Shown piece after piece: positions 1-9,471 of a stretch of 24,916 nt of DNA. Source of the DNA: Hofstenia miamia. Lineage: Eukaryota; Xenacoelomorpha; Acoela. The position numbers and the translations under genes were made by a program. A model generated the notes under the pieces. The model was not told the origin of the DNA and ran no database searches. It was given only the letters and a program-made list of their open reading frames with translations. Positions within the stretch are counted from its first letter, which is position 1, and each line of letters opens with the position of its first letter. The stretch lies in contig SCFE01000043.1 of assembly GCA_004352715.1 (NCBI GenBank), positions 2,073,532 to 2,098,447 of the forward strand, read 5' to 3'.

Positions 1-95
1 ATTGTAGATTGTTTACAGCTTTGCTTCTGCATGTCTATTTAACTGAAATTGATGTTGTGATCATAGGCGGCTCGTGTGTGTAAGCAAGGCAAGCA

Positions 96-103
96 GTGCT
101 TGC
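96..103. repeat. Left target-site duplication of hAT element
   Basis: The octamer GTGCTTGC directly precedes the terminal CAGGGATC of the element and recurs exactly at 791-798 directly after the opposite terminus. An 8-bp duplication is the hallmark of hAT-superfamily insertion. Confidence 0.92.
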
Positions 104-790
104 CAGGGATCCAACATGATTAATCGTCAACGCGATTAATCAAGATTAATCGGATGGATTAATCTATCGTGCTGGTCAAGTAGATTAGATTAATCTTAAA
201 CAGCGTGCTCGAATAATCTAGATTATTCTAATTAAGTTGATGCTTATGCATTCAGTTACGTGTTGTCATTTTCGGTTTGATCTTATCTATGGCCACTATT
301 CTTGTGTAATATGTTTTACAAAAGAAAACCTTAACACCGGACATAGAAGAAGAGTTTGATAATTAGGTATCTAACATACTTAGGAAGCATCGGATGTCCC
401 CTAATTCTATATATAAGGATCCTCGATTTTATCATGCCAACATCTAATCAGGTTGAGAGACTCTTCAGCAAAGCTGGTTATGCTCTATCTGATTACCAAA
501 ATCGTTTATTACCCCTGAACTTAGAGATCAAAATATTTCTTTACCCTAACAAGCACATGTGGAGTAAAATGACTTCAGGAAATAATCTCAAATAACATGA
601 ATAATAGTTGATATTTTTAATTTTGAATATTTTTCAATTGATATATTGTATTTTGAATATTTTTAACCAGAAGTAGATTAATCGACAATTAATCGCAATT
701 ATTAATCTCCTGGCAGCAGCGATTGCGATTAATCTATCGCCAAAATTTTTTTTCATACAATTAATCGCGATTAAAATCTAACGATCCCTG
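104..790 (+). mobile_element. Internally deleted hAT DNA transposon, 687 bp
   Basis: The termini are perfect 8-bp inverted repeats, CAGGGATC at 104-111 and GATCCCTG at 783-790, flanked by identical 8-bp direct repeats. The subterminal zones are loaded with the palindromic octamer GATTAATC: five exact copies between 118 and 195, and exact copies at 676-683 and 727-734 near the other end. These are plausible transposase-binding arrays. The only recognisable coding part is the C-terminal hAT dimerization domain (434-595). Most of the transposase, including the RNase H-like catalytic core, is absent, so this copy would be non-autonomous. Ends, target duplication and coding remnant all agree on the hAT superfamily; the exact family is not assigned. 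Confidence 0.93.
434..595 (+). pseudogene. hAT transposase C-terminal dimerization fragment
   Basis: Reading from the ATG at 434, the frame contains VERLFSKAGYALSDYQNRL followed by LPLNLEIKIFLYPNKHMW. This is the conserved C-terminal signature of hAT transposases (an S/N-x-VER-x-FS-x-AG core, an R-x-x-L pair, then a hydrophobic FL-x-x-N-x-x-xW end). The intact family protein is around 500-700 residues; only about 50 remain here. The upstream open frame (from 356) does not resemble a transposase, so the catalytic part is deleted rather than frameshifted. The fragment is inside the terminal repeats of the 104-790 element and shares its orientation. Expression as a stand-alone domain is unlikely. 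Confidence 0.85.
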
Positions 791-798
791 GTGCTTGC
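791..798. repeat. Right target-site duplication of hAT element
   Basis: GTGCTTGC, identical to 96-103, lies immediately after the terminal GATCCCTG. Removing the element plus one duplication restores an imperfectly palindromic site, AGGCAAGCAGTGCTTGCCT, which may itself belong to an older element. Confidence 0.92.
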
Positions 799-1760
799 CT
801 AATAATTTTTTAATAAATGAATTTCATTCTTAATTGCATGAATTTATATCCATACAAATGTACAAATCGTAAACTATTAGTTTTGCTTTAAAACAACATT
901 CAAGAATAAAGTAATAAATGATTGAATTAGGAAATAATTCATTATGATTTGCTTTAAAATTAATTGAATGATTGCGCCACAGCAAGCAAATGCCTTAATG
1001 CTGTACTTATGTTCGCTCAAACGATAAAATTAATAACCGTTTTCTTCAACTCATCGCGCGAAGATTTAGCTGGCAAAGCAAGCAGTCCGATCATTGCTTC
1101 ACATTGAAACATTTCCGTTTTAAGGCTACGTGATTGGTAGAAAGAAAAATTACGAACACGTCACATCACTAATTATCTTGGTGGTTATAGTTAGACGTGC
1201 GATTTTTTTAAATATGACAGATCACGCGTGACCAATCACATAGTCTAACGGTAGCCTAAAAACCACGCGAAATATTTTAATTCAATACAATCACCCAAAA
1301 GTAAACATGATATTTATTATTTAAATCAATCAGAAACCTTTTCATATTCAAGCAGTACAAGAAACAGAAATATATTTGAGCAAGGCTCCTACCTGGTATA
1401 TAGTTTTTGCGCAGTTTTTACCTCACGGATTCCTTGTACAATATCCTTTACAGAATTTAGAAAATTTATAACAATTGTGAATCAAAGACGAATTTTTCTA
1501 AAAATGTGCTACCAATTCATTCAAAAAATCAAATATAACGTGGATATTTTAAGTTGATATATATGGAAATAAATTTTAAAAAAACTTTGAGCCGTTTAAA
1601 TGTGATTTCCATCAGCTGCCATTTTTTGTTCTAAATTTCTACTCTAAGTGTTCTCAATCTTGTAAACTTTGTAAGTTATGTCAAGTTTTCTCTCATCAAC
1701 ATGCCTTCAATTGTAAAAATCGACAAAATTCTTATTCAATATTTTGAAATGCACGAATTA
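799..1760. other. AT-rich intergenic stretch without a recognisable gene
   Basis: No coding frame with family resemblance is visible on either strand. The only structure seen is the weak inverted repeat at 1118-1261, listed separately. Confidence 0.6.
1118..1261. repeat. Imperfect inverted repeat, candidate MITE relic
   Basis: The left end reads TTTTAAGGCTAC (1118-1129) followed by TGATTGGT. The reverse complement of the right end reads TTTTAGGCTACCG, with TGATTGGT a little further in. The arms are diverged and no convincing target duplication is visible, so this may be an old miniature transposon or chance. Confidence 0.3.
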
Positions 1761-1848
1761 TTGACTGCATTACTGAAAATTTGTAAATATTTGAATTAAA
1801 ACTATTGACTGCATTACTGAAAATTTGTAAATATTTGAATTAATGCAA
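1761..1848. repeat. Two-copy 44-bp tandem repeat at a gap edge
   Basis: A unit starting TTGACTGCATTACTGAAAAT at 1761 repeats from 1805 with near-perfect identity over about 39 bp, and the sequence then runs into the N block at 1866. A third partial echo (AAACTATTGGA) follows. The array may extend into the gap and could be why assembly failed here. Confidence 0.85.
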
Positions 1849-1865
1849 ACTATTGGATTTTGATT

Positions 1866-2865
1866 NNNNNNNNNNNNNNNNNNNNNNNNNNNNNNNNNNN
1901 NNNNNNNNNNNNNNNNNNNNNNNNNNNNNNNNNNNNNNNNNNNNNNNNNNNNNNNNNNNNNNNNNNNNNNNNNNNNNNNNNNNNNNNNNNNNNNNNNNNN
2001 NNNNNNNNNNNNNNNNNNNNNNNNNNNNNNNNNNNNNNNNNNNNNNNNNNNNNNNNNNNNNNNNNNNNNNNNNNNNNNNNNNNNNNNNNNNNNNNNNNNN
2101 NNNNNNNNNNNNNNNNNNNNNNNNNNNNNNNNNNNNNNNNNNNNNNNNNNNNNNNNNNNNNNNNNNNNNNNNNNNNNNNNNNNNNNNNNNNNNNNNNNNN
2201 NNNNNNNNNNNNNNNNNNNNNNNNNNNNNNNNNNNNNNNNNNNNNNNNNNNNNNNNNNNNNNNNNNNNNNNNNNNNNNNNNNNNNNNNNNNNNNNNNNNN
2301 NNNNNNNNNNNNNNNNNNNNNNNNNNNNNNNNNNNNNNNNNNNNNNNNNNNNNNNNNNNNNNNNNNNNNNNNNNNNNNNNNNNNNNNNNNNNNNNNNNNN
2401 NNNNNNNNNNNNNNNNNNNNNNNNNNNNNNNNNNNNNNNNNNNNNNNNNNNNNNNNNNNNNNNNNNNNNNNNNNNNNNNNNNNNNNNNNNNNNNNNNNNN
2501 NNNNNNNNNNNNNNNNNNNNNNNNNNNNNNNNNNNNNNNNNNNNNNNNNNNNNNNNNNNNNNNNNNNNNNNNNNNNNNNNNNNNNNNNNNNNNNNNNNNN
2601 NNNNNNNNNNNNNNNNNNNNNNNNNNNNNNNNNNNNNNNNNNNNNNNNNNNNNNNNNNNNNNNNNNNNNNNNNNNNNNNNNNNNNNNNNNNNNNNNNNNN
2701 NNNNNNNNNNNNNNNNNNNNNNNNNNNNNNNNNNNNNNNNNNNNNNNNNNNNNNNNNNNNNNNNNNNNNNNNNNNNNNNNNNNNNNNNNNNNNNNNNNNN
2801 NNNNNNNNNNNNNNNNNNNNNNNNNNNNNNNNNNNNNNNNNNNNNNNNNNNNNNNNNNNNNNNNN
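1866..2865. other. Assembly gap, exactly 1000 N
   Basis: The run of N is exactly 1000 long, as is the second gap at 11824-12823. This indicates a fixed placeholder length rather than a measured gap. Apparent open frames crossing it are artefacts. Confidence 0.97.
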
Positions 2866-3063
2866 TACCAAAAATAGTGAATGAATATAAACACTGGTTT
2901 GAGAAATATTTTTTCCAAACAAACAATAGTTGAAAATATAAAAATTATTTTTTTAAAATTATTTATCATTATTATTAAAATGATTAAAATATAACAAATA
3001 TTAAAAACATTGACATCAAAATTATTATTTTTTGACAATGACGAGTAGAACGAATTTGCATGT

Positions 3064-3576
3064 ATGGCTTTTATTCAAGTGGCAAAAACTTTATCGAAAT
3101 TATGCATTGATTTGATTCAATTACTTTTGTGTTTTATTTCAATTACAGAAATATTTATCATTCTCTCTCTAGTTTTCTATTTGGATAGTTGGTTGTTAGT
3201 CATGGCGTCATGTGTGAAATCTAATGTTTTTTTCAAACTATGTGGGAGCATGTTCAATAGCATTTATTATATTAAAGAGCTATTAATTTTGATGGATGAC
3301 CAAATATACATTATTACAGTGCATCAATCAAAGAAGGATTTTGACTGTTTACTGGGGCATATACAAAAAGCATTCAATTGGTATCAACATAACTTCCATC
3401 ATATAGCATTTACAGAAGGAACCCTAACAAATCAACAAATGCTTCAATTTATCAATTCATTAAAATTGTCCAATAGAAAAGAAACTGTGTTTTGGGCATG
3501 TGATGCTATGAACTGTGAATTTTTAAGTTGGTTAATCTCTCAACCTGTGGAAAATTTACTTGATCACAGATATTGA
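3064..3576 (+). CDS. Unrecognised ORF, up to 170 codons, possibly exonic
   Basis: An open frame runs from ATG at 3064 to TGA near 3576. The N-terminal ~60 residues are strongly hydrophobic (leucine, isoleucine and phenylalanine rich) and could form membrane segments or simply be translated AT-rich intron. The C-terminal half looks more like globular protein, with a mixed composition: HQSKKDFDCLLGHIQKAFNW, later FWACDAMNCEFLSWL. A pyrimidine-rich AG lies at about 3146-3147 and another near 3318, so the C-terminal half may be a spliced exon rather than part of a single-exon gene. An internal ATG at 3202 is an alternative start. It converges on the minus-strand ORF ending at 3752. I do not recognise the family. 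Confidence 0.35.
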   Translation: MAFIQVAKTLSKLCIDLIQLLLCFISITEIFIILSLVFYLDSWLLVMASCVKSNVFFKLCGSMFNSIYYIKELLILMDDQIYIITVHQSKKDFDCLLGHIQKAFNWYQHNFHHIAFTEGTLTNQQMLQFINSLKLSNRKETVFWACDAMNCEFLSWLISQPVENLLDHRY

Positions 3577-3751
3577 TACCCAAAGAATATGGAGAATTCT
3601 ATAGCCTGTATAAAAGGTAAATTATTATCGTCATTTGCTAATTGTAAATTTAAGAAATTTATTGTAAACCCACTATAACTAATAATTAATGATTTTTACT
3701 AGTATTATTTTTATAAACTGTGTATGTATAAGAAAACAATGCTATATTTTT

Positions 3752-4285
3752 CTATTTACTAAATTCCAATACAATACAATTTACATTATTGCCACTGTTT
3801 GCAATTTCCATGTCATCACTGTGAAAAAGTTTTTTATTTACCAGAGTCTTGTAATTCTCACCCAGTGCATTGACATACTGCTTTGGAAGGAAGTAGTAGA
3901 AACCATTATTGAGTCTTATCTTTACCACGATACCATATCTTGTATTCAGCTGAACAGCATCTTTGATTGTTAGCCATAGTTTTTTTGGTAGTTTGCTAGC
4001 CGGACTCGCATTTGAAAAAATACAGCTTGGAGGTTGGGAATTAACATTGTTTAAGCATTGTAAAACATGGTCATCCTCACTTGTGTTGGAGAAGACAATC
4101 GCATTATTACTGACTATAGGACGTCTTTGTTTGTGTTGAGTCTTGCATTTTTCTTTTACAGGCGCAGGTGGTGGGGGCATCATCTCCTGTGTTAGCAGGT
4201 TATAGCCATGCAAAGGTGGTGGGGTTCTGCATAGATCATCAATTAGACTGCTCAATGAGCCGGATGCTAGCATTTCAACAGACAT
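3752..4285 (-). CDS. Unrecognised 177-residue ORF with proline-rich N-terminal half
   Basis: The frame runs from ATG at 4285 to TAG at 3752; TTG at 4291 is an in-frame alternative, but the ATG is preferred. Residues 1-75 are low complexity and probably disordered, including MMPPPPAPVKEK and a basic KTQHKQRR stretch. The C-terminal ~80 residues appear folded: a lysine-leucine rich segment, then TRYGIVVKIRLNNGFYYFLP and NCIVLEFSK at the end. The alternating hydrophobic pattern suggests a small beta-rich domain, possibly OB-like (inference). Its composition is less AT-biased than the flanks, which argues for past coding constraint. Similar short proteins occur beside invertebrate mobile elements, but I cannot name a family. 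No neighbour clarifies its role. Confidence 0.5.
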   Translation of the reverse strand: MSVEMLASGSLSSLIDDLCRTPPPLHGYNLLTQEMMPPPPAPVKEKCKTQHKQRRPIVSNNAIVFSNTSEDDHVLQCLNNVNSQPPSCIFSNASPASKLPKKLWLTIKDAVQLNTRYGIVVKIRLNNGFYYFLPKQYVNALGENYKTLVNKKLFHSDDMEIANSGNNVNCIVLEFSK

Positions 4286-4291
4286 TGACAA

Positions 4292-5040
4292 AAGTGAGAG
4301 ACAAAATTGCGTAAGAGAAAAATAATGATTTTATCTGATGAGATGAGGTGAATATATAGATTGACCAGCCAATGGAAATACATTGAACTTATGAAAAAAT
4401 AATTATTGGTTGAAAAACCGTGATATGATAAACATGTTAACAATGAATTTTGACAAAATGCGAAATGTGGTTTTGAAAGTTTTCCCAAATTATATTGTAT
4501 GTGTAAGCTTCTCAAAATTTTGGACAAAATTTGATACACATGGTTTGTCATTGCGTTCTGAGTTTTTACATGTAATGGAAAATTAGTTTGTAATATTATG
4601 TGTACATATCCCACAAAGGGTTTTAAAATTAGCCAGCAATAAAAAATCACAAAAGCAATGTAATGTATGCAAGTGATTGTAATGTTATAATGAGATAGTA
4701 TTAATGAGATGTAATGTATGCAAACAATTGTGATATTAACAAAGTGAAATTAGTCATACCAAAACAGTGTAAAATTGACCCTAACATGAATCATCATAAA
4801 ATCAATTAAAAAGTGTCATGAATCACTAATTGAAATCCATTAGTAGAGACACTTCAAATATATCAAGTATGCGACGTCAATCAAGTATGCGTCTGTCAAT
4901 CAAACGGTGACTCACTAAAAACACTCGTCAATATCTGTGAATCACTAGAGGTCAAAATGTCAGTTTGTGAGATCTCCTATGTTTATGTTATACTACTCTA
5001 AATAAATATAACAAATTAAACAAAACAAATTTGCCAAAAA
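4292..5040. other. AT-rich intergenic stretch with short local repeats
   Basis: No supported gene. Short diverged repeats are visible: TGTAATGTATGCAA near 4660 and again near 4710, and ATCAAGTATGCG at 4862 and 4880. An open frame on the minus strand (4267-4650) has no family resemblance and biased AT-rich composition. Confidence 0.5.
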
Positions 5041-5044
5041 TCAA

Positions 5045-7278
5045 GTGGCAATTCGAGTTAGCGGAGGCAAACTCTTCCCAATTTGGAATATGTCCATAAA
5101 ATTTGTTCGATCTTTGTGAGCATTCAGCATCATTTTTTATTCAGGCGCAGAAATGTCATGGTTGAGCGACAATAGTTCTTTATTGGTTGCAATGCTGAAA
5201 ATGATCTTTCGCAAGATACTGAAGTCATGAGACATGTTACAAAAGTCCACAAAAGCTTGTCAATTTCAGAAAACATGTCTGCGAATAAAACTGGCTCACT
5301 GGATACCAAGTCAACGATTGTGTCCACCTTGGTTATGTGTTGAATATCCAATGTATACTTCTTGTTCAGAGAATTCAAGAAACTCGGAAACATTGGTATT
5401 TGACAAGATTATTGTCATGTGAATTCAAAAATTCAAAATTGTCGAAAGAATTACAAGTCCCAGATGCCAGCAAAAGCTTCTTGATCTTTCCCAACAGCAC
5501 AAATCTAGGATTAGAGGAAAACTGCTTGTCAATCTACGCAATACAAACATCAATAGCTTCAAAATATTGTCTATGGAAAACTTCTTTCAGTTCTAAATAC
5601 ACATGCAAGGGAGCTCGCTCCATCATCAAGACGTCGCAGTGCTTTGCGGACTCATGGCATATTTGGAGGATCATTCATATCCGCGGACAAAAAAAGGTTT
5701 TCTCATAAAATTAGCTGAACTGATATTCTGCATGAAGGGACAAATAATACGACCTTAAAGACACAGTGAGCATGGTAAGATAGCCCTTGTGCTCAAAGGA
5801 TTTGGTGTTCAGCTCAGCAGCTGCGAAAATCAGATAATAAAGTTTCATTCCAAAGAACATACTGAATCGTTGCATATATGACAAAAAGCTCATAGCCTTA
5901 CGACTTCCTTCAGAGTTTTCAGCTTTAATAATGTCAACTTCCTCCTGCAGATTTACATAGTGTTTGATTACAGGAGCCAATGCTTCAGTACATACTGTCC
6001 ATCGTGTTGGACAGAGCAGCTTGATGCTCCCAGTGAACAGTTTCTTGGAACAAATATCTTTGAAGATGTTTTTTCGTTTTGGAGAACAACAACTCTTGTG
6101 TAAAGTTAAGAGCCTCCTTAACCGAAGACGATACCTTAGCTACATCTCAAAGCACCAGATTGAGGTTATATGCAGAACAGTGCACATAAAGAGCTCGAGG
6201 TTCTTTTTGCAGCATTCTTGTTTAGACGCTGGACTAATGACCCAACATGTTCTGAGCGCCATCATATGCCTGACCTCTACAACTTTCCAGAGGTAAGTTC
6301 AGCCTGCACAACACATCAAGAATGGCTTTCTTGATAACGTCAGCCATCGTGGAATGAACAGTGTACAGGCTTACAAAATCTTCATGGACCTGGTAATCAT
6401 GTGACACCCAACAAATGCATATTGATAGTTGCTCTTTCACTGACACATCAGTCGTCTCCTCTGTTATGATAGCATAGTAATGAGCTTTCTTAATATCACT
6501 GATGATACCTCGTAATATGCTGTTTGACATTAGGCCTAAGATCTCGTGTTGTATATCATGAGAAAAATAAGTTTCCCTATCTAACATGAACTTCAGTGTG
6601 TTGCCCTTGTTAAGATCGTAGTGACTGAGCAAAAATTGATGCAAATTGCTTTCTGTTTTTGTATGATGTGTTATGGAAATTCCTTGACGACCCATTGTAC
6701 ATAAGGTTCTCAGAATAACAGCAAATGCTTGGCGATATTTCTGTGATTTTCTCAATGTGATGACTGCAACTAAACCAAAATAGAAGAATTTAATGCATGA
6801 AACTGAAAAGCTGATTCAATTGCTTTGTGGCAATCAGACCTTTCATGGTAGGCGAACCTTTCAAATACATTGTGCCAACTGGAATATACCGAAATGATAA
6901 ATTTGTCATAACCAATTTTATGCAATGATGGATTCCTTACAATTTGTTATTAAAGGCATACCGACACTTGTAGCAGAATACGATATTACTTGTTTGGCAA
7001 TATGTAATGCATCAATACCATTGTGACCAAGAGGGCTGAAAGAAGTGACCGGATCACTTAGGAAGTAAGGATGTATCTTGCGGTATATAGGATAACTTGC
7101 TTCCTTTATCGCAACGCATTGAAGTACATGAACCAGAACCTAGTGTCTCCCATTTTTCTGGTGATGCAATATCCTTTGGCGGAACAATAGAACTTGAGCA
7201 ATGTAATACTATCACTGGGAGTAGTGCTAGCATAAGGTGATTTAAAACCGCCGTTATCCAACATTGGTTTCCGGCCAT
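5045..7278 (-). pseudogene. hAT transposase relic (TTF zinc finger, DUF4371, hAT dimerization)
   Basis: All domains of a ZMYM1-like hAT transposase occur in order on the minus strand, in shifting frames. Around 7278-6940 is the N-terminus and TTF-type zinc finger (FFQPSWSQWY, then VFCYKCRYAFNNK). At 6930-6790 is the finger's end (SSWHNVFERFAYHERSDCHK). At 6755-6234 is the DUF4371/RNase H-like part (ITEETTDVSVKEQLSICICW, CRGQAYDGAQNM). At 6230-6000 is a stop-ridden stretch containing LYVHCSAYNLNLVL. At 5980-5711 is the insertion region, and at 5393-5130 the dimerization motif SVSCERSFSALQPIKNYCRS, with a tail (LNAHKDRTNFMD) reaching about 5045. At least four frameshifts and several in-frame stops rule out function. 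Terminal repeats and target duplications were not found. It belongs to a different hAT branch from the 104-790 element. Confidence 0.9.
6234..6755 (-). pseudogene. Longest open segment of the hAT relic: DUF4371 core
   Basis: This 173-codon segment holds the best-preserved part of the transposase. It contains the SHDIQHEILGLMSNSILR helix, the IITEETTDVS acidic motif carrying a catalytic-type aspartate, and CRGQAYDGAQNM, the second acidic motif of the RNase H-like fold. Its start is not a real gene start: the preceding zinc-finger part continues upstream in another frame. It ends at a stop just after the DGAQNM motif, and the homologous continuation is visible beyond that stop. Confidence 0.88.
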
Positions 7279-7364
7279 ATCATCAATACCAATCTACGTA
7301 ACATATAGTAAGACTAAAAAGCAGAAAGAATAAATAGTGACAAAAAACTAATCTGAAGGCATGT

Positions 7365-7756
7365 AGGGGCCTGGATAGGTCTATGAAGCTAAATAAAAAA
7401 GAGGAATATAAATTGCAACAATGAAATTTAATTGGTTTAGCATGCCCCCCCCAGTAGCATTTATCTACTTATACCATATGACATTATCAACTTATTGTCA
7501 TAACTGCTGTGCTCCTGGTGCCTAGACATAGGAATTTGCAATAAAAACCATTTTTACAAAATTTGGAGTTGAGTCCTTTTTGTTTTGTAAGGCATTAGTG
7601 TATACCTCCTTCATCCAACAGGCCATGAGCAAACAAAGAATCACAGACAAATCATTAATATTTTTAGCCATATATTTGCTAAGCTTCAGGTCTGCACCCA
7701 CTACCCTCGTAGAAAAATTTCTGGTGGGTGCTCGGACACCCACGAGCCCCTAGAGT
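7365..7756. other. Insertion-like sequence with a hAT-like end, splitting a LINE fragment
   Basis: At 7717-7754 the minus strand reads TAGGGGCTCGTGGGTG followed by a short GGGTG/CACCC hairpin, resembling a DNA-transposon terminus. To its right the LINE reading breaks off just before reverse-transcriptase motif A. To its left, minus-strand 7395-7365 reads SFIDLSR, the residues expected at motif A. A foreign segment of roughly 350 bp may therefore have entered the LINE. The matching second terminus and target duplication were not located, so this is tentative. Confidence 0.35.
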
Positions 7757-8220
7757 GCGCACCAACTGCTGCTCAGTATTCATTATCATCTGTCGTTTTT
7801 CTCCATTTTTCAATAGCTTGTATTAAAGTGTCGCTGGTAGAAGTACTTTTACGAAAACCATGTTTTTGGAGTAAAGACCATGTTTGCGAAGATTCTAGTT
7901 AATTTGATTAAAAAGAATGCGTTCAAATACTTTGCTGATTAGAGAGGTGATTGAAATGGGTCTATAACTTAAGCATTCTTCGGGATAGTGTTTTTAATAG
8001 TGGCTTTATATTTTTCAATATTTATTCGTCTGGAAAAAAAGAATGGCTCATATATGCATCTAAGATGCAACACATTGGTTCAGACATTAAATCAGCTGTG
8101 AGTTTAGGAGCCAAGTTGGTATTAGAGAGGGTACACTGGATTTGCTCATTTACATTCATATCAAACACTACATTTAAATTTACCATTAGGAGTGTTCCAA
8201 ACAAAAGTTGTCCTAACAAA
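7757..8220 (-). pseudogene. LINE reverse-transcriptase N-terminal fragment
   Basis: On the minus strand the frame from 8220 reads APKLTADLMSEPMCCILDAY followed by SHSFFPDE, the region just before the RT fingers in APE-type non-LTR retrotransposons. After a stop and frameshift it continues as YRPISITSLISKVFERILFN, the classic N-Y-R-P-I-S motif, and then as HGFRKSTSTSDTLIQAIEKW, matching the QHGFRKG-x-ST-x-x-A-L block. It stops just before motif A. Several frameshifts and stops mark it as dead. Too little remains to choose between the CR1, L2 and Jockey groups. Confidence 0.85.
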
Positions 8221-9190
8221 TTTCACGACGGAAATACCGTTTTTGGCTCAATGCAAAAATTTAGATATTTAGTGGTAAAAAAATGTATGCAGAGTTGGTT
8301 ATAACGCATTACTGTAACACATTAGAATTTCTTAGTAACAAGTAATAGAACCCAATACAATAATAAACTGTCAATTAGAAGCGCGTTGCTATTTGGGCTA
8401 ATCATTCGTTACTCCTCTTAGATTGTTACTTCGCTAAACTAAATTTAATAAAGAAAATGCATAATTTAGTTTATTCAATACACAATCTGCTTATTAGATT
8501 ATAAGTATCTGCAAAAAACTACATTGGAATAAAATTATAAAAAAATGAAGCAAGGCTTCCGGCAGCACTGCTGTTAACAGGTGCAAACTGTTACAGCAAA
8601 CAAGTGCTGTTTAAAACACCACATAAAATTACCCATATTGGCATATTTTATGTGTTGTTCACACTATCAATGTGTTTCAATCCCCACAACAGCTCATTAA
8701 AGATGCACAAGATTTCAGAACAGTGCCGTAATCATTGATAGAGATGCGAAAGTAGTAAGCAAACCCCATTGATAGAAGGTGATTCAACGCATCAATTATA
8801 TTATAACATGAATATTCATTCTTTATGGTGAGTCGTTTCACTATTGTTTTGTGTGCTTTTTGCGCCTTTATAACTTGCCATTTCTCGCTCTTTATCATCT
8901 TCTAACATGGATGATCATCTTTTCATTCGGCAGGTTTCAAAAAAATTACAAAGCGCCGGGTATTATAGCATTAGATGATTTGCATAGTGATACAATCATA
9001 AGATTTGTTGCCATTTTTACTACTGCTTTTATTCACGTTTATATTTGTTTTTTTTGCGTTAAGTATTTTGTAGATATGTTATCCATTTTAAAATTCGCCT
9101 TGAAGTTCCGGTTTAGGAGTTGTTTTTAATAGTTTTTTTTACTGTACATTGCTTTTCTATTAACTGTTTAAAAACAATGTTATTGAATCT
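8221..9190. other. No recognisable gene; possible hAT terminal debris at 8300-8450
   Basis: No frame with family resemblance was found. Around 8300-8345 the text ACGCATTACTGTAAC and TTAGTAACAAGTAAT resembles the repeated TAACGCGTTACT/AGTAACG subterminal motif of many hAT elements, and similar words recur at 8380-8450. An imperfect hairpin surrounds 8557-8610. Neither is strong enough for a firm call. Confidence 0.35.
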
Positions 9191-9194
9191 TCTC

Positions 9195-9235
9195 CAGTGG
9201 CGTACACAAGGGGAGTTTTGGTGGGATGTCCCCAC
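9195..9235. mobile_element. Candidate hAT terminus, partner end not found
   Basis: CAGTGGCGTACACAAGGGGA at about 9195 matches the style of hAT terminal inverted repeats beginning CAGTGGCGTA. No complementary TACGCCACTG end and no 8-bp duplication is visible in the window, so it is either a solo or truncated end or a chance match. Confidence 0.4.
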
Positions 9236-9465
9236 TTCAGGTTTTCAAAACTGATTTATTTTGGTGAAATCAAAAAATGTTCGGCAAAAGCATTTAAAAA
9301 AATAAAAAATAATTCGTCGGTAACTGCATTTTAGAGTATATTTTTTCAATATTTTCGCATGATCAAGACTAAAAAAACCCAGCGTTCGCACTTGCTCCTA
9401 TCTCTACAATCTCAGAGCCTATCTACGAATCTTTTAACTAATGATAAATAATAATAATGAATGAC

Positions 9466-9471
9466 TTTATT
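9466..9471 (-). terminator. LINE polyadenylation-type AATAAA
   Basis: AATAAA on the minus strand, a few bases before the ATT-repeat tail that ends the LINE. It is part of the element's 3' end rather than of a host gene. Confidence 0.6.

Noticed and set aside
1770-3038. Long open frames on both strands across the first N block
   Set aside because: They are open only because N codons cannot be stops; the flanking residues are low-complexity AT-rich translation.
4267-4650. 127-codon minus-strand frame next to the proline-rich ORF
   Set aside because: It has no family resemblance, lacks a good start context, and its composition matches non-coding AT-rich flanks.
5234-6296. Plus-strand frames of 62-123 codons
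   Set aside because: They are antisense to the hAT transposase relic and carry no motif of their own.
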